A stretch of 11,348 nt of DNA. Source: Gammaproteobacteria bacterium GWE2_37_16. GTDB taxonomy: Bacteria > Pseudomonadota > Gammaproteobacteria > UBA9339. How positions within the stretch are numbered: the first letter of the stretch is position 1; each line of letters starts with the position of its first letter. This document shows positions 1 to 5,839 of this stretch, in pieces. A model generated the notes under the pieces. It was given only the letters and a program-made list of their open reading frames with translations, ran no database searches and was not told where the DNA came from. Made by a program: the position numbers and the translations under genes. The stretch spans positions 1 through 11,348 of the forward strand of contig MGXG01000030.1 of NCBI GenBank assembly GCA_001801285.1, written 5' to 3'.

Positions 1-743
1 AAAATAATATTATTTTTATATTTTTCCTGTAAGGCTTTTTGGGCAGCAGATAACTCAGTCAACTTCAACTGTACTGTCTGCATTTCCTGATTAACGGAAC
101 TTAGTCGCTGTTGCAGATCATCATTTTTTGTCTTTAAAACTAAAATATCTCCATCAGTTAGTTGTTTAAATGCCTGTAACTCTGCATTCACTAGTGATAA
201 TTTACTTTCTAAAGCATCAATCTGCAGAGGAGTTACCAATTTTTCAGCTACAACTTTAGCGCTTACCAAAACCTGCTGCCTATTATGCAAAGTGATTTTC
301 ACTAAAGTTTTTTTATTGTTTGCCGCCGAGATTTTTTTCTTAAGTTTAGGAGTTAAACACACCGCATGCTTCAATCCTAGATTATTTTGCCAAAGAGAAA
401 TCTGTTGTTCCACTTTACGTAAAGCTATAAAACTGGAGATTTTTTTAATCTTCGCTACAGAGGGCAGATGTAAAATAAATCCTGATTTCAAACCATTAAC
501 ATTATTACAAACGAAAGCATTGGGATTAGTCGCCAGTAAAGCCAACATGGTTTGTTGTACCGAAACATGAGCGTCAGGAAGCATAACAGTAGCAATATGC
601 CATAAAGTGTCCTGATCCCTAGTCGGACCATAAACCGATAGACTATCTTTGGTGGATAGAGTGGAACTCGCAAAAATACCTAGTGGCAAAAAAACCACCA
701 TTAGCACCACAACTCTCAAAATGACTTTTTGCAAGAATCTCAT
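1..743 (-). CDS. fimV: FimV-like LysM envelope/polar protein, 5' part (runs off the left edge)
   Basis: Translating the minus strand from the ATG at 743 gives 247 codons open to the window edge. Residues 1-26 form a signal peptide (basic start, hydrophobic core, likely cleavage after the Ala in GIFA). Residues 38-95 match the LysM-like block of FimV/HubP proteins: YGPTRDQDTLWHIA, then VSVQQTMLALLATNPNAF, then an N-x-LKSG-x-x-L-x-LPS ending. Residues about 170-245 are Q/E/K/L-rich and look like a coiled coil. FimV-family proteins bind peptidoglycan through this domain and organise cell poles, type IV pili or twitching. The start is supported by GGAG at 749-752, five bases before the ATG. Oddity: classical FimV carries a beta-rich domain of about 100 residues between signal peptide and LysM; here it is missing. 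The acidic TPR-containing C-terminus expected of FimV lies outside the window. Family assignment is good; full-length orthology is uncertain. Confidence 0.8.
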   Translation of the reverse strand, partial: MRFLQKVILRVVVLMVVFLPLGIFASSTLSTKDSLSVYGPTRDQDTLWHIATVMLPDAHVSVQQTMLALLATNPNAFVCNNVNGLKSGFILHLPSVAKIKKISSFIALRKVEQQISLWQNNLGLKHAVCLTPKLKKKISAANNKKTLVKITLHNRQQVLVSAKVVAEKLVTPLQIDALESKLSLVNAELQAFKQLTDGDILVLKTKNDDLQQRLSSVNQEMQTVQLKLTELSAAQKALQEKYKNNII

Positions 744-1103
744 AGCAACTCCAAATTGAATATAACTCTAGCAATATAATAAAACATTTAATCGTTCTAA
801 GCTAGTTAAAATGTTTCTTTTAAAAACATCCTTCATAATTACAACACATTGATTTATATAACAATTACATTTACATATCTTTATTATAAGCATTGTCGAA
901 TAATTCGTATTAATAACTATTTCGTAGCCGCAAACTTTAGTGCGTAACTTACAATTATTGCACATAATATATCGACGGACTAAACCCTGCGACTACGTCA
1001 TGCATGTTTTTTTTAAAATTATTCAACAATACCTTTATTATTTGCATCAGCTTATGGAATATGATATTTATTAACGCGTGTTGTGCAATACGGCACATTA
1101 ACT
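744..1103. other. Non-coding gap between the divergent fimV-like gene and ffs
   Basis: This AT-rich stretch of 360 bases has no convincing gene; the only ORF here is a short low-complexity one without a recognisable protein. It must hold the divergent promoters for the fimV-like gene and for ffs, but I see no strong -35/-10 pair for either. It contains a REP-like inverted repeat at 923-997 and a small 6-bp-stem inverted repeat (ATGTTT/AAACAT) at 811-829 that lacks a T-tract, so it is not a convincing terminator. Confidence 0.6.
923..997. repeat. REP-like inverted repeat, copy 1 (degenerate)
   Basis: The left arm 923-944 (CGTAGCCGCAAACTTTAGTG plus CG) and the right arm 973-997, read on the minus strand, share CGTAG-Y-CGCA, then TTTAGT and a GC-rich end. 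The arms face each other across about 28 AT-rich bases. The same unit, better preserved, recurs at 4456-4548, and one arm recurs at 5791-5813. GTAG followed by a short palindrome resembles REP units of the kind mobilised by RAYT (Y1 transposase) proteins; that link is inference. Confidence 0.65.
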
Positions 1104-1219
1104 ATGGTGACAAATTCGGTCTCCAGACAACGTAAAACTGTAAACCCCGCCAGGTCCGGAAGGAAGCAACGGTAGCAGTGACTGCGAGTGCTTGGCAAGG
1201 CTGGGTTTGTTGCCACCAT
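1104..1219 (+). ncRNA. ffs: Small signal recognition particle RNA (4.5S RNA)
   Basis: The universally conserved SRP domain IV core is present at about 1152-1176: GGTCCGGAAGGAAGCA, with the GGAA tetraloop and the asymmetric-loop sequence that binds Ffh. The ends pair: ATGGTG at 1104-1109 with CACCAT at 1214-1219, continuing through ACAAA against TTTGT with a small bulge, giving one long hairpin of about 116 nt, close to the 114 nt of E. coli 4.5S RNA. The RNA joins Ffh to target inner-membrane and secreted proteins to FtsY and the Sec translocon. It lies 29 bases upstream of dnaX on the same strand, an order seen in several gammaproteobacteria. Exact ends are inferred from pairing and could be off by a few bases. 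Confidence 0.93.
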
Positions 1220-1248
1220 CTTCATATGAAATTTAAAATTTCAAAACC

Positions 1249-3003
1249 ATGAGCTACCACGTCCTCGCCCGCAAATATCGTCCTAAATCATTTTCAGAAG
1301 TGGTAGGACAAGAACACGTTTTACAAACTTTAAGCAACGCCCTAACACAAAATCGTTTACACCATGCCTATTTATTTACCGGAACACGCGGTGTCGGCAA
1401 AACAACCCTTGGTCGCATTTTGGCAAAATGCTTAAATTGTGAAACCGGTGTAACTGCAATTCCATGTGGAAAATGCAATGCTTGCATCAGTATTGATGCA
1501 GGTAAATTCATTGATCTTATCGAAATCGATGCCGCTTCACGCACTAAAGTCGAAGACATGCGCGATATTTTACAAAATGTTCAATATGCTCCCAATAACG
1601 GTCGTTATAAAATCTATTTAATCGACGAAGTTCACATGTTGTCCGGGCACAGTTTTAATGCGCTACTGAAAACTCTAGAAGAACCCCCTGAACATGTAAA
1701 ATTTTTCCTAGCCACAACTGATAAACAAAAACTACCGATAACAATTTTGTCACGCTGTTTGCAGTTTAATTTAAAAAATGTCCCAGTCGAAAAAATCCAA
1801 GCCCAATTAAAAAACATTCTTACGCAAGAAAATATTCCTTATGAAGACAGCGCTTTACTGCATTTAGCTATTGCCGCACAAGGCAGTGTACGCGATGCTT
1901 TAAGTTTACTCGACCAAGCAATAGCTCATGGCGCCAACACAGTAAAAAATGCCGCCGTTAACTCGATGTTAGGTACGATTGAACAAGACCAATTATTCAA
2001 ACTATGCGAAGCACTGGCGCAAAAAAACACCTCTGCTATTTTTGTTATTATCAATGAATTATCTCAATTAGCTGTTGATTTTACTTATGTTTTAGACGAA
2101 TTGCTTACTTTATTACATCGCATAGCTCTTTTGCAGACCGTACCTAATTGCACCATTGCGAGCTGGGAAAACTTAGATATTCTTAAAAACCTGACTCAAC
2201 AATTTTCAAAGGAAGATTTACAGCTTTATTATCAAATTGGTCTCATGGGGAAACGTGATCTTTATTTAGCTCCGAGCCAAAAAATCGGTTTTGAAATGGT
2301 TATGTTACGTATGTTGGCTTTCAAGCCTGAAAGCTTAAACAATCCCCTAATCCCTGCTGAAAGAAGTCCTGTACCAGCAGTTGTAAAACCAAACGCTTCT
2401 CAACCAATATGTAATATTGTAGCGCCAATATCATCAAAAGAAAAACCGATCACAATTCCACCAATTAAAGCCGAACAACCAGACTTATCTTTTTATGATG
2501 AATTACTCCCCCACTCAACTCCCAAACCAAAAGAGCACGTTTTAACTACTAAAAGTTCACCATCAACACAACAAAATTATCAAACAACAAAACCGCAAGA
2601 AATAAAATTTGAAACAAAAGAAGAAAAACCACTAAATCTTCATGACATTTTACCAGCCTTAGGGGTGACTGGTCCTACGCAAGCATTACTAAAACACTGC
2701 GTAATTAACAAATATGATCAAGAAACAATTGATTTACTTTTGGAACCAAATCAAGCTGCATTCTTAAATAGCAAACATGTTGAACGTCTAAATCAAGCGT
2801 TTAGTAACTACTTACAACGCCCAATCAGAGTAAACATAGAAGTTGGTAAACCGAATTTGGAAACAATGGCTAACATCACATCTCGCAACAACGAACAAAA
2901 ACAAACTGCTGCGCAAAACTCACTCGCTGAAGACCCTTATTTGCAAAAAATAGCAACTGCTTTTAACGGAAAAATTATTCAAGAGACGACTAGTGCGATT
3001 TAA
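1249..3003 (+). CDS. dnaX: DNA polymerase III subunit tau (DnaX clamp-loader ATPase)
   Basis: 584 residues. DnaX is the ATPase of the clamp loader, placing the beta clamp on primed DNA and tying polymerase III cores and DnaB helicase together. N-terminal SYHVLARKYRPKSF is the family signature. Walker A is GTRGVGKTT at 45-53; the zinc cysteines are C64, C73, C76 and C79; Walker B is DEVH at 126-129; the arginine finger is R169 in SRC. All fall at the E. coli numbers. Residues about 370-460 are a Pro/Lys/Thr/Gln-rich linker; residues about 463-584 match tau domain V, which binds the alpha subunit, so the protein is full-length tau (E. coli 643). The ATG has no clear Shine-Dalgarno but overlaps the stop of an 8-codon ORF (1226-1252). 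I see no slippery heptamer near codon 430, so a shorter gamma made by frameshifting is not evident. The usual followers ybaB and recR are absent; tolR converges 148 bases downstream. Confidence 0.97.
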   Translation: MSYHVLARKYRPKSFSEVVGQEHVLQTLSNALTQNRLHHAYLFTGTRGVGKTTLGRILAKCLNCETGVTAIPCGKCNACISIDAGKFIDLIEIDAASRTKVEDMRDILQNVQYAPNNGRYKIYLIDEVHMLSGHSFNALLKTLEEPPEHVKFFLATTDKQKLPITILSRCLQFNLKNVPVEKIQAQLKNILTQENIPYEDSALLHLAIAAQGSVRDALSLLDQAIAHGANTVKNAAVNSMLGTIEQDQLFKLCEALAQKNTSAIFVIINELSQLAVDFTYVLDELLTLLHRIALLQTVPNCTIASWENLDILKNLTQQFSKEDLQLYYQIGLMGKRDLYLAPSQKIGFEMVMLRMLAFKPESLNNPLIPAERSPVPAVVKPNASQPICNIVAPISSKEKPITIPPIKAEQPDLSFYDELLPHSTPKPKEHVLTTKSSPSTQQNYQTTKPQEIKFETKEEKPLNLHDILPALGVTGPTQALLKHCVINKYDQETIDLLLEPNQAAFLNSKHVERLNQAFSNYLQRPIRVNIEVGKPNLETMANITSRNNEQKQTAAQNSLAEDPYLQKIATAFNGKIIQETTSAI

Positions 3004-3006
3004 TTC

Positions 3007-3020
3007 GGGGCTGTTGACAA
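3007..3020 (+). repeat. 14-base direct repeat GGGGCTGTTGACAA, copy A
   Basis: This motif just after the dnaX stop matches GGGTCTGTTGACAA at 4336-4349 in 13 of 14 bases and in the same orientation. The two copies bracket the tolR-tolQ pair. Such GGG-x-CTGTTGACAA ends look like insertion-sequence or MITE termini, but no transposase gene is present, so this is at most a remnant. Confidence 0.5.
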
Positions 3021-3144
3021 TTGCGTTTTCATGACAAAAAAGAAGGGAATCGAGATAAAATCAATGTAAGTGAAATTGTTTTATTTATCAACATATTACC
3101 CAAGAAATCCAAAATATTCAAACAGCATCGCGGAACAATTCAGA

Positions 3145-3171
3145 AATTCTTTCATTCGTTAATTCTTTCAT
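3145..3171. repeat. Short direct repeat at the tolR 3' end
   Basis: AATTCTTTCAT occurs at 3145-3155 and again at 3161-3171, a 16-base period. It spans the last codons of tolR, its stop, and an ATGA overlap with a 19-codon ORF. It may reflect a small duplication or slippage that rebuilt the end of tolR. Confidence 0.6.
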
Positions 3172-3598
3172 CCTCGGTCACCAATCCAACACTTTGCGCA
3201 CCGGCATTTTTCAACAAAACCATCGCCTGCACAACTGCGCCGTAATCAACTTTGCGGTCACCTTTGACAAAAACCGGACGCTCTTTGCCATTACTTTTAC
3301 CTGTTTGCAATTCAGCGGCAACACGTTGCTGCAATATCTCTTTTGTAATTGGTTGACTCGGATTAACGGCAACATTTAAATAATATTTACCTTCCGCATC
3401 AACAGAAACGATAATCGGCTCCTGATTGCGCGTCAAAGACTGAGTTTGCGCCTTAGGTAAATCAACATGCACGCCTTGTGATAACAATGGCGCAGTAATC
3501 ATAAAAATAACCAACAACACCAACATCACATCAATATAAGGCACAACGTTAATTTCCGCCATGGGGCGATGCTTTTTACTTCTTAAATTATGTCTCAT
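3152..3598 (-). CDS. tolR: Tol-Pal system protein TolR
   Basis: 148 residues (E. coli 142). TolR works with TolQ in the inner membrane to harvest the proton-motive force, energising TolA and moving Pal during outer-membrane constriction at division. After a basic cytoplasmic tail, one membrane helix (about 17-37) begins with the family motif EINVVPYIDVMLVLLVIFM and carries the essential proton-pathway aspartate D23, same number as in E. coli. The periplasmic domain follows: VDLPKA near 46-51, IIVSVDAEGKYYLNV, and the closing FVKGDRKVDYG / NAGAQSVGLVTED blocks. ExbD is the alternative, but identity with TolR in the tail and the TolQ-like partner favour TolR. It starts two bases after the tolQ stop, so the two are co-transcribed. 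The C-terminus (ERINE) is slightly longer than usual and sits in a short direct repeat. tolA, tolB and pal do not follow. Confidence 0.94.
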   Translation of the reverse strand: MRHNLRSKKHRPMAEINVVPYIDVMLVLLVIFMITAPLLSQGVHVDLPKAQTQSLTRNQEPIIVSVDAEGKYYLNVAVNPSQPITKEILQQRVAAELQTGKSNGKERPVFVKGDRKVDYGAVVQAMVLLKNAGAQSVGLVTEDERINE

Positions 3599-3600
3599 AA

Positions 3601-4299
3601 TTATGTTGGTCGATTTGATTTAGCCTGAGTAGCATAGGTCTGTCGATATAAAATACTGGAAAATTCTTCCTGGAAAGCATCGTAATGATTGGCAATGCGC
3701 TCAACATGACTGGCAAAGCGGTTATAAGCAATAACAGCTGGTATCGCAGCAAACAAACCCATTGCTGTAGCAATTAAAGCCTCAGAAATACCGGGCGCAA
3801 CCATAGCAATAGTTGCTTGTTGCGCGCTACCCAAAGCCCTAAATGAAGTCATAATTCCCCAAACTGTCCCAAACAAGCCCACATAAGGACTGGTTGAACC
3901 AACGGTCGCTAAAAATGGTAAATGTCGCTCCAATTCATCCATTTCTCGCGCCAAAGCTACACGCATCGCCCGCTGTGCGCCCTCTAAAATCGCATCCGAA
4001 TTAACATTTTGCTTACTTAAACGCGTAAATTCACTAAAACCAGCATGAAAAATATGTTCCAAACCCTGTAAACTGTCGTTACGTTTATCTAAATCCTGAT
4101 ATAGTCGTGTTAGCTCAACTCCCGACCAAAAACGCTCTTCAAATCTCTTGATCGCGTCTTTAGCCATACTCAAAAAAATACTGCGCTGAAAAATCATGGT
4201 CCAAGAAACAACCGACGCACAAAATAAAAGAAACATTACCAATTTTACAAGTGGACCTGCGTCAGCAATAAAACTCCACAAAGATGTATCTGTTGTCAT
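3601..4299 (-). CDS. tolQ: Tol-Pal system protein TolQ (MotA/ExbB family proton channel)
   Basis: 232 residues, the usual length. TolQ forms the pentameric inner-membrane stator channel around the TolR dimer. Three membrane segments are visible: about 17-37 (LVKLVMFLLFCASVVSWTMIF), about 128-152 and about 164-192. The channel-lining threonines T145 (GLFGTVWGIM) and T178 (ALIATAMGLF) sit at the E. coli positions. FWSGVELTRLY at 57-67 is the TolQ-type cytoplasmic motif and separates it from ExbB. The ATG at 4299 has no clear Shine-Dalgarno; the E. coli-matching numbering supports this start. tolR follows after two bases. The usual upstream gene ybgC (acyl-CoA thioesterase) is absent; a 324-base non-coding gap with a REP-like repeat separates tolQ from ruvB. 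Confidence 0.95.
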   Translation of the reverse strand: MTTDTSLWSFIADAGPLVKLVMFLLFCASVVSWTMIFQRSIFLSMAKDAIKRFEERFWSGVELTRLYQDLDKRNDSLQGLEHIFHAGFSEFTRLSKQNVNSDAILEGAQRAMRVALAREMDELERHLPFLATVGSTSPYVGLFGTVWGIMTSFRALGSAQQATIAMVAPGISEALIATAMGLFAAIPAVIAYNRFASHVERIANHYDAFQEEFSSILYRQTYATQAKSNRPT

Positions 4300-4320
4300 A
4301 ATATTTAATTAACTAAGTTA

Positions 4321-4349
4321 AAAATAAAAAAATTAGGGTCTGTTGACAA
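4321..4349 (-). promoter_or_regulatory. Candidate sigma-70 promoter for tolQR
   Basis: On the minus strand TTGTCA (4344-4349) and TATTTT (4321-4326) are 17 bases apart, followed by a plausible start site about 10-15 bases before the tolQ ATG. The -35 hexamer lies inside the 14-base repeat. In such AT-rich DNA chance matches are common, so confidence is low. Confidence 0.35.
4336..4349 (+). repeat. 14-base direct repeat GGGTCTGTTGACAA, copy B
   Basis: This is the partner of the copy at 3007-3020, with one mismatch and the same orientation, lying upstream of tolQ. Its reverse complement supplies the -35-like TTGTCA of the candidate tolQ promoter. It may be the end of a lost insertion sequence; no inverted partner was seen. 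Confidence 0.5.
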
Positions 4350-4455
4350 ATTATAGAAGCTTTTAATTTTATGTAAATTAAATTGCTATATTTATCAATC
4401 ATCTATTTTAAATATCAGTAACTTATCAAAAAGTTCTGGTATTATAATTATGATT

Positions 4456-4548
4456 ACGTAGCCGCAGGTCTTTAGCCTGCGCTAAAATCCGAATTAAATA
4501 ACATATGTACGCAATAATGGAAGCGCAAGCTAAAGCTTGCGGCTACGT
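4456..4548. repeat. REP-like inverted pair, copy 2 (best preserved)
   Basis: Left arm 4456-4482 and right arm 4523-4548 are inverted copies beginning and ending with ACGTAGCCGCA / TGCGGCTACGT. Each arm is itself a hairpin: GCAGG/CCTGC in the left arm (4464-4480) and GCAAGC/GCTTGC around TAAA in the right arm (4525-4540). About 40 AT-rich bases lie between. Two inverted small palindromes with a conserved GTAG tetranucleotide at the foot is the design of REP/BIME elements. In a transcript each arm, or the whole, would fold, which could protect or end the ruvB mRNA. Confidence 0.85.
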
Positions 4549-4623
4549 TATTCTTGTAATTTACCTATTGTTTTTTTAGAAGTTACAAAAAACAAAAAAA
4601 ATTCTTTTCAAATTTTATAATAT

Positions 4624-5640
4624 TTAAAACTCAAATCCTTTTGGTATTTCCAATCCAAAATGCGCATAAGTTCGCCTTGTCGCAATGCGCCCACGCGGAG
4701 TGCGTTGCAGAAAACCCTGTTGAATCAAATACGGTTCAATAACATCTTCAATCGTGCCACGCTCTTCACCAATTGCAGCCGCCAAACTATCAACGCCAAC
4801 CGGACCACCGGCAAATCTTTCTAAAACCGCTTGTAATAATTTACGATCAAAAACATCAAAACCATTATGATCAACATTTAACATATTCAAAGCTGCATCC
4901 GCAACCGTTTCCGTCACAACTCCATCAGCTCTAACTTCAGCAAAATCACGCACACGACGCAATAAACGGTTAGCAATACGCGGTGTGCCGCGCGACCTGC
5001 GCGCTATTTCGCAAGCGCCATAATCATCTATGGAAATTTGTAAGATCGAAGCCGCACGCTGAACAATGGTTGATAAATCTTCGATATTATAAAATTCCAA
5101 TCTTTGCACAATACCAAAACGATCGCGTAATGGTGAAGTTAAAAGCCCAGCTCTGGTCGTTGCGCCAACCAAAGTAAATGGTGGTAAATCAAGTTTTATC
5201 GAACGAGCCCCCGGTCCTTCCCCAATAATAATATCCAGCTGATAATCTTCCATTGCTGGGTACAGGATTTCTTCGATAGCAGGATTTAAACGATGAATTT
5301 CATCAATGAAAAGCACATCATTGGGTTCAAGATTAGTCAACAAAGCCGCTAAATCACCAGCTTTTTCGAGTACTGGTCCAGAAGTTTGTCTTAAATTGAC
5401 GCCCATTTCATTGGCAACAATATGTGCCAAAGTGGTTTTTCCAAGACCTGGTGGTCCAAAAATCAAAACATGGTCCAAAGCTTCACTACGCCCACGCGCG
5501 GCAGCGACAAAAATTTCCATCTGTTCGGAAACAGCGCGTTGACCAATATAGTCCTGCAACAATCGCGGACGAATCACACGTTCGATGACCTGTTCTTCAG
5601 GAAGATTTTCGGCAATTAATAGTTGTTCTGCAGATATCAT
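4624..5640 (-). CDS. ruvB: Holliday junction branch-migration ATPase RuvB
   Basis: 338 residues (E. coli 336). RuvB forms hexameric AAA+ rings that pump DNA through the RuvA-bound Holliday junction during recombination repair. Visible features: [11 protein letters not shown] at 24-34, Walker [10 protein letters not shown] at 62-70, Walker B LFIDEIH at 110-116, sensor GATTRAG at 159-165, arginine finger R174 in SPLRDRFG, and sensor 2 [18 protein letters not shown]. The C-terminal winged helix closes with [17 protein letters not shown]. All functional residues are intact. The Shine-Dalgarno is weak. A perfect 8-bp inverted repeat lies five bases upstream of the ATG. No LexA-type CTGT-N8-ACAG box is visible upstream, although ruvAB is SOS-controlled in E. 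coli. ruvA and ruvC, normally just upstream, are not here: a divergent ABC-F gene takes that place, so RuvA must be encoded elsewhere if the complex works. Confidence 0.97.
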   Translation of the reverse strand: MISAEQLLIAENLPEEQVIERVIRPRLLQDYIGQRAVSEQMEIFVAAARGRSEALDHVLIFGPPGLGKTTLAHIVANEMGVNLRQTSGPVLEKAGDLAALLTNLEPNDVLFIDEIHRLNPAIEEILYPAMEDYQLDIIIGEGPGARSIKLDLPPFTLVGATTRAGLLTSPLRDRFGIVQRLEFYNIEDLSTIVQRAASILQISIDDYGACEIARRSRGTPRIANRLLRRVRDFAEVRADGVVTETVADAALNMLNVDHNGFDVFDRKLLQAVLERFAGGPVGVDSLAAAIGEERGTIEDVIEPYLIQQGFLQRTPRGRIATRRTYAHFGLEIPKGFEF

Positions 5641-5645
5641 TATGC

Positions 5646-5665
5646 AATATAGCCTAAGCTATATT
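5646..5665. promoter_or_regulatory. Perfect inverted repeat in the ruvB leader
   Basis: AATATAGC and GCTATATT form a perfect 8-bp palindrome around a 4-base centre, ending five bases before the ruvB ATG (minus strand). It could be an operator, or an RNA hairpin that covers the ribosome-binding region of ruvB. Function is inferred from position only. Confidence 0.5.
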
Positions 5666-5790
5666 TATCATGTGGGCAATATTTTAAATAAAAAATTTCA
5701 CATCCTAAATTTTCAAAAAATAGACTCACAATATAAAAGTTATTATGGCTTTACTAATGTCACAGTTTACTATAGTTTTGTGGCTTTAAC

Positions 5791-5813
5791 TCAGACTGAA
5801 GCTAGCGGCTACA
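5791..5813 (-). repeat. Solitary REP-like arm, copy 3 (degenerate)
   Basis: GAAGCTAGCGGCTAC and flanking bases match the right arm of the element at 4523-4548 at roughly 18 of 23 positions, sharing GCGGCTAC exactly. No clear inverted partner is seen in 5641-5790. It sits about 27 bases before the ABC-F start, in the divergent region between ruvB and that gene. Confidence 0.5.
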
Positions 5814-5839
5814 TAAAAATAATAAAATTAATTTTAAAA

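Larger units (their letters stand above)
4300..4623. other. Non-coding gap between ruvB and tolQ
   Basis: In most gammaproteobacteria ruvB is followed by ybgC and then tolQ. Here the space is AT-rich and non-coding; I see no recognisable ybgC remnant in any frame. It holds a candidate tolQ promoter (4321-4349), the second copy of the 14-base repeat (4336-4349) and a REP-like inverted pair (4456-4548), which lies about 75 bases past the ruvB stop, the usual place for such elements in a 3' untranslated region. Confidence 0.7.

Noticed and set aside
292..570. 92-codon plus-strand ORF
   Set aside because: It is antisense to the LysM and following part of the fimV-like gene, which has a signal peptide, a Shine-Dalgarno and a clear family match.
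768..965. 65-codon minus-strand ORF in the fimV/ffs gap
   Set aside because: It runs through the REP-like element, has no ribosome-binding site and no protein-like pattern.
1809..2028. In-phase A AAA AAC heptamers in dnaX (1809-1815 and 2022-2028) as gamma frameshift sites
   Set aside because: They fall near codons 188 and 259, well before the end of the clamp-loader core; a -1 shift ends within about 10 codons and would give a product far shorter than gamma.
3007..3050. TTGACA at 3014 or 4344 (plus strand) as promoters for plus-strand genes
   Set aside because: No TATAAT-like box lies at the right spacing and no plus-strand gene starts downstream of either site.
5585..5839. N-terminal extension of the ABC-F gene from the ATG at 5585
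   Set aside because: It overlaps ruvB on the other strand, crosses the palindrome and the REP-like arm, and its residues do not match the YheS N-terminus, which starts exactly at 5840.
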